Part shown: positions 42,500 to 52,488 of the stretch, piece after piece
Layout: every line of letters begins with the position of its first letter
How positions within the stretch are numbered: position 1 is the stretch's first letter
Source of the DNA: Hankyongella ginsenosidimutans
GTDB lineage: Bacteria > Pseudomonadota > Alphaproteobacteria > Sphingomonadales > Sphingomonadaceae
Reading direction: 5' to 3'
DNA: 64,000 bases
Assembly: GCF_005144965.1 (NCBI RefSeq)
Contig: NZ_CP039704.1
Coordinates: forward strand, 1,054,001 to 1,118,000
Program-made: the position numbers and the translations under genes
Notes under the pieces: model-generated
What the model saw: the letters and a program-made list of their open reading frames with translations, nothing else
Told to the model about the DNA's origin: nothing
Database searches by the model: none

Positions 42500-43657
42500 C
42501 TACTCCGCTGGCTCGGATTTCACGCGGTCGAGCTTGGGATCGTGGATCCTGGCCATCTGTTCGGCGACGATCTGTTCGTGCACGTCGATCGCCGGACGCG
42601 AGTTGGTCAGGTCGATTTCCTGCGCCATCTCGCCTTCGGTCTTGATGCCGGTGATCGCCAGCTTGAGCATGGACAGCGGGTTGGCGACCGCGAGGTTGGC
42701 GGCGGTCGGCTCGTAGCCGCAGTGGGCCATGCAGTTCGCGCACTTTTCGTATTTGCCGGTGCCGTAGCTGTCCCAGTCCGTGGTTTCCATCAGCTCTTTG
42801 TAGCTGTCGACATGGCCTTCGCCGAGCAGGTAGCAGGGCTTCTGCCAGCCGAACACGCTGCGGGTCGGCATGCCCCAGGGCGTGCAGGTGTAGGTCTGGT
42901 TGCCGGCGAGGAAGTCGAGATACAGCGGCGAGTGCGTGAGGCTCCACTTCTTCAGCATGCCGCTTTGCTTGCCGATGGCGAACACGCGGCGGAACAGCTC
43001 CTTGGTCTTGCGGCGATTGAGGAAGTGCTGCTGGTCGGCGGCGCGCTCGTACGCATAGCCCGGCGCGATCGACACGCCGTCAACGCCCAGTTCGTGGCAG
43101 TAGTCCAGGAACTTGGCGATTTCCTCGGCGGGGTGGCCGTCGAAGATGGTGGCGTTGGCGGTGACGCGGAAGCCCTGGTCCTTGGCCACCTTGATCGCTT
43201 CCACCGCGCGCTTGAACACGCCCTTCTGGTTGACGGCATGGTCGTGATGGTCTTCGAGTCCGTCCAGGTGGACCGAAAACTGCAGGTACGGCGACGGCTT
43301 GAACAGATGCAGCTTCTTCTCGAGCAGCAACGCGTTGGTGCACAGCGACACATAGACCTTGCGGGCGACGATGCCCGCGACGATCTCGCCGATTTCCTTG
43401 TGCAGCAGCGGCTCGCCGCCGGGGATCGCCACCATCGGCACGCCGCTTTCGTCGACGGCATCGAGGCAGTCCTTGACCGACAGGCGCTTGTTCAGGATCG
43501 GGTCCGGATAGTCGATTTTGCCGCAGCCGACGCAGGCGAGGTTGCAGCGGAACAGCGGCTCCAGCATCAGCACCAGCGGGTAGTGCTTGTTGCCCTTGAG
43601 CTTCTGCTTGAGGATGTAGAGCCCGATATCGAGCTGCTGGCGGAAGGGGACGGTCAT
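42500..43657 (-). CDS. hpnH: Hopanoid C-35 radical SAM enzyme (adenosylhopane synthase)
   Basis: Joins the adenosyl radical of SAM to diploptene, beginning C35 bacteriohopanepolyol synthesis. Intact, 385 residues. Starts VPFRQQLDIGLYILKQKL; radical-SAM cysteines in FRCNLACVGCGKIDYP (Cx3Cx2C); MVAIPGGEPLLH; C-terminal CANCMAHCGYEPTAA with further cysteines. Lies 178 bp after ispH with two palindromes in the spacer. Its stop abuts hicA. hpnG, the next enzyme, is not in the window. Confidence 0.96.
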   Translation of the reverse strand: MTVPFRQQLDIGLYILKQKLKGNKHYPLVLMLEPLFRCNLACVGCGKIDYPDPILNKRLSVKDCLDAVDESGVPMVAIPGGEPLLHKEIGEIVAGIVARKVYVSLCTNALLLEKKLHLFKPSPYLQFSVHLDGLEDHHDHAVNQKGVFKRAVEAIKVAKDQGFRVTANATIFDGHPAEEIAKFLDYCHELGVDGVSIAPGYAYERAADQQHFLNRRKTKELFRRVFAIGKQSGMLKKWSLTHSPLYLDFLAGNQTYTCTPWGMPTRSVFGWQKPCYLLGEGHVDSYKELMETTDWDSYGTGKYEKCANCMAHCGYEPTAANLAVANPLSMLKLAITGIKTEGEMAQEIDLTNSRPAIDVHEQIVAEQMARIHDPKLDRVKSEPAE

Positions 43658-43670
43658 GGCGGGCCTTTCA

Positions 43671-43743
43671 AGTGTCTTAGAACCGAAGTTCGCTTCATGA
43701 TGATATCGGCCTCTCGTGCGAACTTCGATTCTAAAACGACACT
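43671..43743. repeat. Hairpin element in the ispH-hpnH spacer, first
   Basis: AGTGTCTTAGAACCGAAGTTCGC pairs with GCGAACTTCGATTCTAAAACGACACT, arms 23-26 bases with a three-base gap and one mismatch and a ~24-base loop. It begins 14 bp upstream of the hpnH start codon, so in the mRNA it would lie next to the ribosome-binding site. Confidence 0.8.
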
Positions 43744-43758
43744 AGAGACTATAAGTTG

Positions 43759-43833
43759 CTCGTGTCCTTTTCGAATCTGAAATCCAACCGAGCCTGATAT
43801 TGGGTGTTACGGATTTCAGATTCGGGACACGAG
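43759..43833. repeat. Hairpin element in the ispH-hpnH spacer, second
   Basis: CTCGTGTCCTTTTCGAATCTGAAATCC pairs with GGATTTCAGATTCGGGACACGAG across a 25-base loop. It begins 3 bp after the ispH stop (TGA 43836-43838). Could terminate or process the ispH transcript. Confidence 0.8.
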
Positions 43834-43835
43834 TG

Positions 43836-44809
43836 TCAGCCGACGGCGGCGACGCGGGCGGTGTCAAGCTCCGGCGGCAGCTTGAAATGAACATTCTCCT
43901 CGACGCCGGCAAGGGTCTCGACGGCAACCGTGCGCAGCTTGCCGAGCGCTTCGATCACACCCTGGACCAGGGCTTCCGGGGCCGAGGCTCCGGCGGTGAG
44001 GCCGACGGTGCCGACGCCGTCAAGCCATGACGGGTCGAGGTGGGTCGCATCCTCGATCAGGTAGCTGCGAATGCCCTGCTGCTCGCCGATTTCGCGCAGC
44101 CGGTTGGAGTTGGAACTGTTGCGCGCGCCGACCACCAGCAGCAGGTCGACATCGTCCGCCATCTGCAGCACGGCGGCCTGACGGTTCTGGGTCGCATAGC
44201 AGATGTCGCGGGTGTCAGGCCCCTTGATCGCGGGAAGCGCTTCTTCAGCGCCTCGATCACGGTGCGGGTGTCGTTGACGGAGAGCGTGGTCTGGGTGACG
44301 AAGGCCACGCGCTCCGGGTCCGCGATCTCCAGGGTCTCGACCTCGTGCGCCTCGCCGATCACGTGCACGCGCCCCGGAATCTGGCCGACAGTACCCTCGA
44401 CTTCAGGATGGCCGACATGGCCGATGAGGACGATATCGTACCCGGACGCCGCGTAGCGCTGGCCCTCCTTGTGCACCTTGGTGACCAGCGGGCAGGTGGC
44501 GTCGATCACTTCCAGGCCGCGCTCGGACGCATGCTCCTCGACCCGGCGCGCGACGCCGTGGGCGGAGAATATCGCGATCGCGCCGACCGGAATCTCGTTC
44601 ACTTCCTCGACGAACACCGCGCCGCGCTGGCGCAGGCTTTCCACCACGTGCTTGTTGTGCACGATCTCGTGGCGCACATAAACTGGCGCGCCATATTTCT
44701 CGAGCGCGCGTTCAACGATCTCGATCGCGCGCTCCACACCGGCGCAGAACCCGCGCGGCTTGGCGAGGACGATGCGCAGCGGGGTCACTTCAGCCTTTGT
44801 TTCCGTCAT
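43836..44809 (-). CDS. ispH: 4-hydroxy-3-methylbut-2-enyl diphosphate reductase
   Basis: Last step of the MEP isoprenoid pathway, giving IPP and DMAPP. About 324 residues. The three Fe-S cysteines are in [34 protein letters not shown] and [32 protein letters not shown] and [15 protein letters not shown] are also typical. A G is missing near 44235. Presence within the hpn cluster, supplying precursors, is a common hopanoid arrangement. A 192-bp spacer to hpnE shows no gene. Confidence 0.95.
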
Positions 44810-45001
44810 GCGTGTGGGTCTCTTTCGGCAAAGACAGGCGGTGTCGCGGCCACAGTGCAGGGGCCGGCTGCGTCGCGTGCGCTTTCGCACATGCGGTACA
44901 CTATCCAGAGACCGGGTAATGTTTCAACTGCGCCGTGGCAAGATTTGAAGGCGGTTGCGCGGCGATTCCGCGGCGGAACGCTGTGTTCTTGCCACAGGGG
45001 G

Positions 45002-46272
45002 TCATGCGCTCAGCATGCGTGCGAGCGCGCCAGCGCGATTGCCGGCGCGCAGGGCGCTTTCGATGGTTGCCGGCAGGCCGGTATCGATCCAGTCGCCGGC
45101 GAGCAGCAGGTTGGCGATCGGCGTGCGGGCTTCAGGGCGGCGCGAGACGCCTGCGGGCGACTGGTCGAACACGGCGCGTCGTTCCTTGATGATGCGCCCG
45201 GCCAGATAGTGCGCGTCGTCCGGCAGAGCGAGCGCCTGGCGCGTCTCGCCCCACAGGCGCGGCAGCAGCGCAGCGTCATCTGCCTGCGCCAGCGGGCCTG
45301 GCGCGGAAATGGTGATGGAGGCGATGCGGTCGCGCACGAAAATCCACTGCGCCGCGCCGCCCAGCACGCCAAGCGCCACAGCGCCGGCCGGGAACGGCGG
45401 CGGCGGCGCGGAAAGTCGGAAGTGGGCGTTGACGATCGCCTCGCCATCGTCCGGCGTCGTCAGGCCAGGAACCAGATCGCGCGCCCGGGTCGGCGGCAGC
45501 GCGACGATCACCGGATCGCGCGGACCCAGCACGATGCCGCCATCCGCCCGATCAAGTGCTGCGACCCGGTTGCCGGAAATCTCCAGCGAGCGCACGCGCG
45601 CGCCGGTCTCCACGATGCCGCCGAGCGCTTCGATTTTCGCAACCGTTGGGTCGACGAGCGCATCCGCCAGGCCGTCGCGCGCCATCAGCGGGCGGCAATA
45701 GGCGCCACCCTTCAGGAACGTCTCGGCCAGCACGCGCCAGAGCAGGCGCGCCTGCCCGCGCTCGGGCGGGGCGTTCAGCGCCGCGACCGTCAGCGGCTCC
45801 CAGAATCCGCGCCAGAGCGCGCCGCGTCGGCGGATGACGTCAGCGACGGTCGCGTCCGGCCCGGCGAGCGGCAGGCGCAGGCCTTCCAGAAAATCGGCGG
45901 GTACGACCCCGGCACAGAGCGCGCGGGGTCGAGCACCCACAGCGGCAGCCGGTCGAGGCCGGGCTTGACCGTCCAGCGGCGTCCCGTCTCCAGATCGATG
46001 AAGGGATAAACCGCGATCTCCGGCCCAACCAACTGGTCCTGTGCGCCGGTGCGCTTCACCAGATCGAGCACGGCGGTATTGCCGCTCATCATCAGGTGGT
46101 TGCCGTTATCGATGCGGGCGTCGAGCTGCGCATCCCAGTAGGTGCGGCAGCGTCCGCCGGCGCGCGGCGCGGCCTCGTGCAGCCTGACCTTCAGACCGGC
46201 TTCGGCGGCGGTCAGCCCGGCTGCGAGGCCGGCAAGCCCGGCCCCGACGATGTGCACGGTCGGCGTGGTCAT
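45002..46272 (-). CDS. hpnE: Hydroxysqualene dehydroxylase / squalene-associated FAD enzyme
   Basis: Reduces hydroxysqualene to squalene, final step of the HpnCDE route. About 424 residues: FAD motif VHIVGAGLAGLAAGLTAAEAG, APRAGGRCRTYWD, DNGNHLMMSGN, LNAPPERGQARLLWRVLAETF, and C-terminal IANLLLAGDWIDTGLPATIESAL. One frame break near 45905. Starts inside the hpnD stop (ATGA). Confidence 0.93.
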
Positions 46273-47131
46273 GCGGCAGGCGGCCAGAGCAGGGCGCGCA
46301 GTACGGCACCGATCTTGGACAACCTGCCGACCTTGGGGCGGTCAAGGGCATGGAAGCCATCGTCCGCCAGCACCTGCAGCATCCGGTCGTACACGGCGTG
46401 CATCACCAGCGCCGGCCGCACAACCCGCCAGTCGAGCGCGCTCAGTTCCGCGCGCGAACGAGCAAACGCGGCCCGCGCATCGGCGGCGAGCGCTGCGCGC
46501 GCCTGCGGCAGTGCCGGATGGCGCGGCAGGGCAGCGGGATCGTCAGGCAGGCCGAAGCGCGCGAGCAGGTCGTCCGGCAGATAAATGCGGCCCTCGGCGG
46601 CGTCCTCGCCGACGTCGCGGACGATATTGGCGAGCTGAAGCCCCTCCCCATGGCGATGGCGAACCGATCGGAGGCAGCACCTGCCGGCGCGCCGAACACC
46701 GGCATCGACAGCATGCCGACCGCGCCCGCGACCCGCCGGCAATAGCCCAGCAGCCGTTCCCGGCTCGGCGCGCGGATCGGCCCTTCGGCATCCCACGCCA
46801 TACCCTCGATCAGCAGCAGGAATTCAGCCTGCGGCAGGTTGAAGTGCTGCACCGGTGCCAGGAGGGCGACCCCGGTCGGCGTGGTCGGCGCGCCGGCATA
46901 GAGCCGGGCGATCTCGGCGCGCCACTCCTCCAGCCCTGCGCGTTTTACTTCAAGCGGCGCGGGTTCGTCGGCGATGTCGTCGATCTCGCGGCAGAAGGCA
47001 TAGATCGCGTGCATGGCCGCGCGGCGCTCCGGTGGCAGGATGCGCATGCCAAGCCCGAACGAGGTGCCGGAACGCTCGACCACCGCGCGCACATGCGCCA
47101 GCGCGTCCGGCAGGGCGATCGCCGCGCTCAT
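46269..47131 (-). CDS. hpnD: Presqualene diphosphate synthase
   Basis: Condenses two farnesyl diphosphates to presqualene diphosphate. About 288 residues with Asp-rich motifs FCREIDDIADE and ANIVRDVGEDAAEGRIYLP, and SFGLGMRILPPERR near the N-terminus. A G is missing near 46650 (AMGEGLQLANIV). ATG 47131 overlaps the hpnC stop and its own stop overlaps hpnE. Confidence 0.94.
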
Positions 47132-48002
47132 GCCCGGGCAAACAGGCCGACGAACACGCCTTCCGTGAAGGCGGAGAGGAAATCGAACTTCGAGAGCTTG
47201 ACCCGGGTCGCCAGCGGATCGCCCCGGCGCAGCCGCGTGCTGAGCTTGCGCGCCAGCGCGACGATCACCGCCGACTCCATGGCGAGCCGCCGGTCCTGAG
47301 GCCGCGCGGCAGGGCACGCGCCTGTCGCACCCAGATATCGGTCGCATCCAGCATCTGGTGCATGGTGGTGCGCAGGGCAGGCGAGAGCCGGGCGGCGCGC
47401 ACGTCGTCGATGGACCCGCCCGCCGCCGCCAGCCAGTCGAGCGCGACATAGCAGCGGTCGATCTGCTGCAGGTCGTCGCCCATGTCCTGGAGGTGATTGA
47501 GCACCTGCAGCGCCGAGCACAGCGCGTCGGATGCCGGGTAAAGCGCCGGGTCCTCGCCGTGCAGGTCGAGCAGGAAGCGCCCCACCGGGTCCGCCGAGCG
47601 ACGGCAGTAGTCGTGCAGCTCCGCCCAGTTCGCATAGCGGGTCTTGGTTGCATCCTGGCGGAAGGCGCTGAGAAGCGCGCGTGCATGCGCATCGGTCACG
47701 CCGCACTGCGCCAGCGACTCCCGCAGCCGGTGCGCCTTGGCGTAACCCGCACCAAAGCCCTGCTGGCCCGTGAGAGCCGCCTCCAGAGCATCGAGCCGGG
47801 CGATCTTGTCGTCCGCGGCCAGTTCCGCGTGATCGGCGATATCGTCCGCGGCACGCGCGAACGCGTAGAAGGCCGCGACATGCGGCCTCAGATGCGACGC
47901 GATCAGGAACGAGCCGACCGGGAAATTCTCGTCCGCCGCTCCCTTGCCGGAGTTTGCTTCCGGCGCATCGGATGCAGCCAGGCTCTGAACGGGTGAAGAC
48001 AT
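47128..48002 (-). CDS. hpnC: Hydroxysqualene synthase
   Basis: Converts presqualene diphosphate to hydroxysqualene. About 291 residues: ENFPVGSFLIASHLRPHVAA, FARAADDIADHAEL (first Asp motif), ADPVGRFLLDLHGE and LQVLNHLQDMGDDLQQIDRCY (second). An A missing near 47295 restores GLKDRRLAMESAVIVALARKL. First gene of the minus-strand hpnC-D-E run; the 59-bp spacer to the divergent hpnB contains both promoters. Confidence 0.94.
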
Positions 48003-48061
48003 AACGCTGTCCCTATCGGTCCCCGGCTTTGCAGGTCAAGCGGCGCGCGTTATTTCGGGGC

Positions 48062-49217
48062 ATGACAAACCTTGCCCTGTTCGCGACCACGATTGTCGCC
48101 GCCTGGACGTTCATGCTGGTTGCGCGCGGCGGTTTCTGGCGCGCCGATGTGCGGCTGGGCGATGCGCCCGCCCCGCAGCGCTGGCCCGATGTCGTCGGCG
48201 TGATCCCGGCGCGCGATGAGGCGGAGTCGATCGGTGCCGTGGTCCGCGCACACCTCTCGAGCGTCTATCCGGGGTCTTCCATCTGATCGTGGTCGACGAT
48301 GCGTCGTCCGATGGCACGGCGCAGATCGCCCGTGCCGCTGCTGCGGACATCGGGGCGGCGGATCGGCTGACCGTCTTGGCCGGTGCGCCGCTGCCGGCCG
48401 GCTGGACCGGCAAGCTGTGGGCGCAGGCGCAGGGCATCGCCGCCGCCCGCACGTGGGCGCCGACCTATCTGCTGCTGTGCGACGCCGATATCGCGTTCGG
48501 CCCCGAGACCCTGTCCCGGCTGGTCGCCAGGGCCGAGGCCGGGCGGCTCGATCTCGTGTCGCTGATGAGCCGGCTGGATGCGCGCGGGTTCTGGGCCGGC
48601 CTGTTGATCCCGGCGTTCATTCTGTTCTTCCAGAAACTGTATCCGTTCGCCTGGTCGAACGATCCGGCCCGCCGTACGGCGGCGGCGGCCGGCGGCGTGA
48701 TGCTGCTGCGTGCCGAAACCGCCGGAGCCTGCGACCTGCCGGAGGCCATCCGCGGCACCCTGATCGATGACTGCGCGCTGGCTGCGACAGTCAAGCGCGC
48801 CTCAGGCCGCATCTGGATCGGCCTGGCGGACGAGGGTGCTGCGACCTCGCTGCGCGACAACCGGTCGATCGGGAGCATCTGGTCGATGGTTGCGCGCACA
48901 GCCTACGCCCAGTTGCGGCACAGCCCGGTCTTGCTGGCGGGGACCCTCCTCGGCATGGCCTGGCTGTACTTGGCGGCACCGGCTCTGGCGCTGGCGTCGC
49001 CGCTGCACGGGGACTGGCGGGCGGGGGCGCTCGGCCTGCTCGGCTGGGCGTTGATGGCGCTGGCGTTCGCACCGACCCTCAAGGACTATCGCAAGGCGCT
49101 GTGGCGCGCCCCGCTGCTGCCGTTTGCCGGCGCGCTGTATGCCACGATGACCTTCTCTTCCGCCTGGAACCACTGGATGAAGCGTGGCGGGCGCTGGAAG
49201 GGCCGCACCTACCCTGA
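48062..49217 (+). CDS. hpnB: Hopanoid-associated glycosyltransferase HpnB
   Basis: Family 2 (cellulose-synthase-like) membrane glycosyltransferase found with hopanoid genes. About 385 residues: ALFATTIVAAWTFMLVARGG helix, VGVIPARDEAESIGAVVR, LIVVDDASSDGT, LCDADIAFGPETL, GTLIDDCALAATVKR, RDNRSIGSIWSMVARTAYAQL, then C-terminal helices and HWMKRGGRWKGRTYP. A G is missing near 48275. One C missing from 49212-49214 places the stop at 49215-49217; uncorrected the frame runs to 49260. Its transferred sugar is unknown. Confidence 0.92.
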
Positions 49218-50020
49218 TTGCCGGTACCCGGCTTTTCCCAGGCGCGCTGGCGCAGCTTGATGTCGCTCATCTGCCGTGCCTCGAATCGCCTGGCCAGGAA
49301 CCGGTAAAAGAACCAGTCCTTCGCGGCGAACGGCGTCAGGTGGTAAAGCAGCCGCTCGGGCAGCGTCCAGCGCACTGCCGTGCGGTCTGCGCGCCGGTCG
49401 GACGGCTGGCACCACTGGTCGGCGTCATAGAGCGTGCGGCCCTGTTTCAGCACCCGGTGGATCAGCTCATGGTCTTTCAGCAGATAGGGCCATAGCGCCT
49501 TGGAATAGCCGCCGGCCGCGCGCAGCGCCGCGGTGCGAAAACAGTGAGCGTAGCCGCCGGTGTGCGCCTGCCCCGGCAGCAGGCGGGACATGACCACGCC
49601 CTTCCAGCGCTTCAGCCGGGCCTGCCAGCGTGTCGGGTCCGGCCCCACGCCCATCGCCAGCACAGCGACAACGCGCGGGCCGTGACGGTCGAACAGTCGC
49701 TCGGCGTTGGCAAGATACTGCGGCGGATAGATGGTATCGGCGTCGCAGACGGCGACGAACTCGGTCTCGACCGCCGCCAGCCCGGCCTCAAGCGCATAGA
49801 CTTGGCCGGCGCGCGGCTCGTGCAGGTGCAGGATGGTCACATCCGGCACCTGCGCGGTCACCGCGCGGGCGATTTCGGCCGAGGCGTCGGACGAATTGTT
49901 GTCGACCAGGATCAGGGTGAGCGGCCGCACGCTCTGCGCCAGCAGGGAGCGCAGCATGGGCTCCAGGAAGCCGTCCGCCTCGTTATAGTAGGGGACGACG
50001 ACCGACCAGCGGGCCGTCAT
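49209..50020 (-). CDS. GT2-family glycosyltransferase
   Basis: About 271 residues, GT-A fold: VVVPYYNEADGFLEPMLRSLL, LILVDNNSSDASAEIARAV, FVAVCDADTIYPPQYL (DxD), PGQAHTGGYAHCFRTAALR and KDHELIHRVLKQGRTLY. A C-terminal amphipathic/hydrophobic part (YHLTPFAAKDWFFYRFLARRF) may associate with the membrane. The missing base at 49212-49214 also sets its stop at 49209 (TAG), overlapping the convergent hpnB end by 9 bp. It starts inside the parA stop (ATGA). Acceptor unknown; link to hopanoid glycosylation is speculative. Confidence 0.86.
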
Positions 50021-50759
50021 GATGCGAATTTGCCCTCCACCTCGCGCCAGAGCGCCTGGAAGGCGGCCGCCGGCTTGCTGCCGGCAGCGCTGACGCCGAG
50101 CGGCGCCTGCTGCACAGCCACCCGTTCCACCGCGCTGGAATAGGGATGTGGGTTTGCAGCAGGTCAGGCTCCTTGGCGGGCAGGCTCTCGATCATGTCCT
50201 TGTGCAGCTTCTTGCGCGCATCGACCATCGACAGGAACGGCATCAGGCGGGGTTTTGGCGTCTTTTCCCGCGCCAGATAGGCCCGCAACTGGCCGTAGGC
50301 GAGCACCGACAGCGGCGTCGGCAGCAGCGGCACCAGCAGCGCCTGGCTGGCGCGGAAAATCTGCTCCGCCAGCTCGGACAGCGACGGCGGCGCATCGAGG
50401 ATCACCCAGTCGTAGACGTCGCTCAGCGGTTTCAGCATCTTGACGATGCGCCGGTCGTCATCGTTGCCGGCGAGCCGCCGGTCGAGGTGCCGCAGCGACA
50501 GGTCGGACGGCAGGATGTCGAGCCGCTCGTAGGGGCTGGGGATGATCTTGTCGATCAGGGCGTCCTTGTCGCGCAGCAGCTTCTTGGCGCCACCCTCGAG
50601 CCCCGGCTGGGCGTCGATCAGGAAGGTGGCCCCGCCCTGCGCATCGAGATCCCACAGCAAGGTTCGCTGGCCCTGCTTTGCGGCAAGCCAGGCCAGGTTC
50701 ACGGCGGTCGTGGTTTTGCCGACCCCACCCTTGAAGTTGTAGACCGCGAGCACGTTCAT
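50017..50759 (-). CDS. ParA/MinD-like ATPase
   Basis: About 248 residues. Deviant Walker A VYNFKGGVGKTTTAVNLAW, Walker A' LLWDLDAQGGAT, Walker B WVILDAPPSLSELAEQIFRA. No ParB or centromere-like repeats nearby, so this is an orphan ParA of the type used to position cellular structures. Overlaps the GT2 start by 4 bp, implying coupled translation. A C is missing near 50137. The ATG at 50759 is used; an upstream frame to 50819 lacks family similarity. Confidence 0.88.
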
Positions 50760-50880
50760 GCGTCCGCTCTCCTTCTGAAACGGTAACACACGCCAGCGCA
50801 GAAATCCGCATGCGGTCAAGGCTTTTCATGCACTTCGCAATAAGCTAGACAGCTAGATGATGATATTCTGGAGGCTGGCG

Positions 50881-51122
50881 ATGATCGAAGTCGGTTCGTT
50901 CGAAGCAAAGAACACGCTTTCGGCCCTGCTGGACCGGGTGGCGAAGGGCGAGGAGGTGGTGATCACCCGCCGGGGCAAACCGATCGCTCGACTGGTCGGC
51001 GTTCAGGATGCGGACCGGCGTGCTCAGGCGCGTGCGGCTGCGCAAAACTGCTGGCTCTTGGCGAACGGAACACACTGGGCGGCCTTCTCATTCGCGATTT
51101 GATCGATGAGGGCCGGCGCTGA
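50881..51122 (+). CDS. Phd/YefM-type (VapB-like) antitoxin
   Basis: About 81 residues. MIEVGSFEAKNTLSALLDRV and EEVVITRRGKPIARLVG are the classic Phd/YefM dimerisation and DNA-binding segment. The C-terminal tail that wraps the toxin reads KLLALGERNTLGGLLIRDL after restoring an A near 51045. Its TGA overlaps the toxin ATG. Normally represses its own operon. Confidence 0.88.
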
Positions 51123-51530
51123 TGCTGGTACTCGATTCTTCCGTCGCCTTGGCCTGGTGTTTTCGCGACGAGCAATCTCCAGCTGTCATAAAATTGCGCA
51201 TGACATCGCGAGTCATGGCGCGGTCGTTCCATCCTTATGGCGACTTGAAATCGCAAACGGCCTGCAAACGGCAGTCCGGCGCGGCCGTATCGAACGCGCC
51301 ATGCGCGATCAGCTTCTGGACCAATTCGCCGCATACCCGTTGACGGTTGACAGCATGACCAACGACTTTGCCTGGTCATCGACGCTGGCTTTGTCAGACA
51401 AATACAGTCTGTCAGTCTATGACGCGGCTTATCTTGAGCTGGCTTTACGGCGCGGATTGCCGCTGGCGAGCTTGGACCGGACACTCTGTCAGGCAGCGCA
51501 GGCCGCAGGCGTCCCCTCGTACCGCTGTAG
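51122..51530 (+). CDS. PIN-domain toxin (VapC-like)
   Basis: Ribonuclease toxin of about 137 residues. MLVLDSSVALAWCFRDEQS gives the first acidic residue; SLWRLEIANGLQTAVRRGR the second; KYSLSVYDAAYLELALRRGLPLASLD the third and fourth. One base is missing near 51195 and a C near 51513, giving an end AAGVPLVPL at TAG 51528-51530. That stop is the first three bases of the adjacent palindromic element; without the C the frame runs on into it. Confidence 0.84.
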
Positions 51531-51701
51531 AGGAGACCTGTGCGCGGGTGATTATTCCTCCCCGCCGGGGAAGGGGACCACCCTCCAAGGTGGTGGAGGG
51601 TGGGTGATTCATGATATTTATGGGCTTTTCGCTGCTGCGTCCGTCTTTCAGACGGACACCCCTAAATGGGAGGATTTATATTCGCGCACAGGTCTCCTCT
51701 A
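51528..51701. mobile_element. MITE-like element with perfect 19-bp terminal inverted repeats
   Basis: Left TAGAGGAGACCTGTGCGCG (51528-51546), right CGCGCACAGGTCTCCTCTA (51683-51701): perfect inverted complement, TA at each border, 174 bp. Inside are hairpins CCACCCTCCAAGGTGGTGGAGGGTGG and CCGTCTTTCAGACGG. No frame. The left TAG is the VapC stop and the right one the stop of the convergent gene. Related pieces at 40273-40374 and 15260-15284. Confidence 0.85.
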
Positions 51702-52217
51702 CCGCCGCACGCGCATGGCCGGCGAGAAGCGCACAATCGTCTCCGGGGCCATGCGACGCTCAACGATGTCCAGTTCGAGATCGTCGACCTTGTCGAGCAG
51801 ACTGCGCTTGCGGCCTTCCGCCATGCCGGTCGCGCGGATTTCCGACTTCAGCCTCACCAGGTGCGCTTGAATGGCGCCATGCGCGACGTTGGCCAACTCA
51901 AGCGCGCCTTGGCGGTCGCGCTTGGCGCGCTGGACGCGCAGCCGGGCGATGATCGAGTCGACAGACATCAGGAAGCGTTTGAACTCGGTGTTGTAGCTGT
52001 CGGTTTCGGTCTCGAAGTAGAGATCGCCGACGTTCAGCTCCATGGCGATCGCCGTAATCTCGTTCATGTAGCGGTAGATCGCGTCGTACGAGTCGCTACT
52101 GAATTCGCCGTGGATGCTTTCCAGCAGGCGTGTACGAGAAATGCCTTCCAGATGAATGAACGCCTCCGCATCATCCTCCGGTAGATTAAAGAAGTCGCTG
52201 TCGCGCAGATAACTCAT
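51699..52217 (-). CDS. Protein of unknown function, 172 residues
   Basis: I do not recognise a family. Intact frame, acidic N-terminus SYLRDSDFFNLPEDDAEAFI, then helical, with basic heptad-like stretches (DSIIARLRVQRAKRDRQG, IQAHLVRLKSEIRATGMAEG) and an acidic DKVDDLELDIVERR. No signal or membrane segment. ATG at 52217 with CGGGGA upstream; an ATG at 52229 is possible. Its last codons run up to the palindromic element, whose TAG is its stop. Flanked by vapBC-like and CysG-like genes, on the opposite strand to both. Confidence 0.65.
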   Translation of the reverse strand: MSYLRDSDFFNLPEDDAEAFIHLEGISRTRLLESIHGEFSSDSYDAIYRYMNEITAIAMELNVGDLYFETETDSYNTEFKRFLMSVDSIIARLRVQRAKRDRQGALELANVAHGAIQAHLVRLKSEIRATGMAEGRKRSLLDKVDDLELDIVERRMAPETIVRFSPAMRVRR

Positions 52218-52488
52218 TTTTCCCCGCATCTTCAGAAAAACGCCTGAAAACGCATGCGTGAGAAGGGCGTGAAACGCCATTATGCAGCCGGAGTCGTGGA
52301 CAACCCGGCGGTTAACGTTTGTATTGTTCGTTCAGAATGGAACGACTCCCCTGTATCGCTGGCGTTATGCATTTTATTCCCCGATCGATGGACGCTAGTG
52401 GCGTAACAATTAATAATCCATTGACGTTGCACGGGCGTCGTCGTCAGTTCGTCGCAACTTGTCAGGTTCTCCGTTGGAATGGGTCCTT

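Noticed and set aside
50017-50759. A plasmid partition locus or replication origin at parA
   Set aside because: No parB, iterons or centromere-like repeats are present, and the neighbours are chromosomal housekeeping genes.
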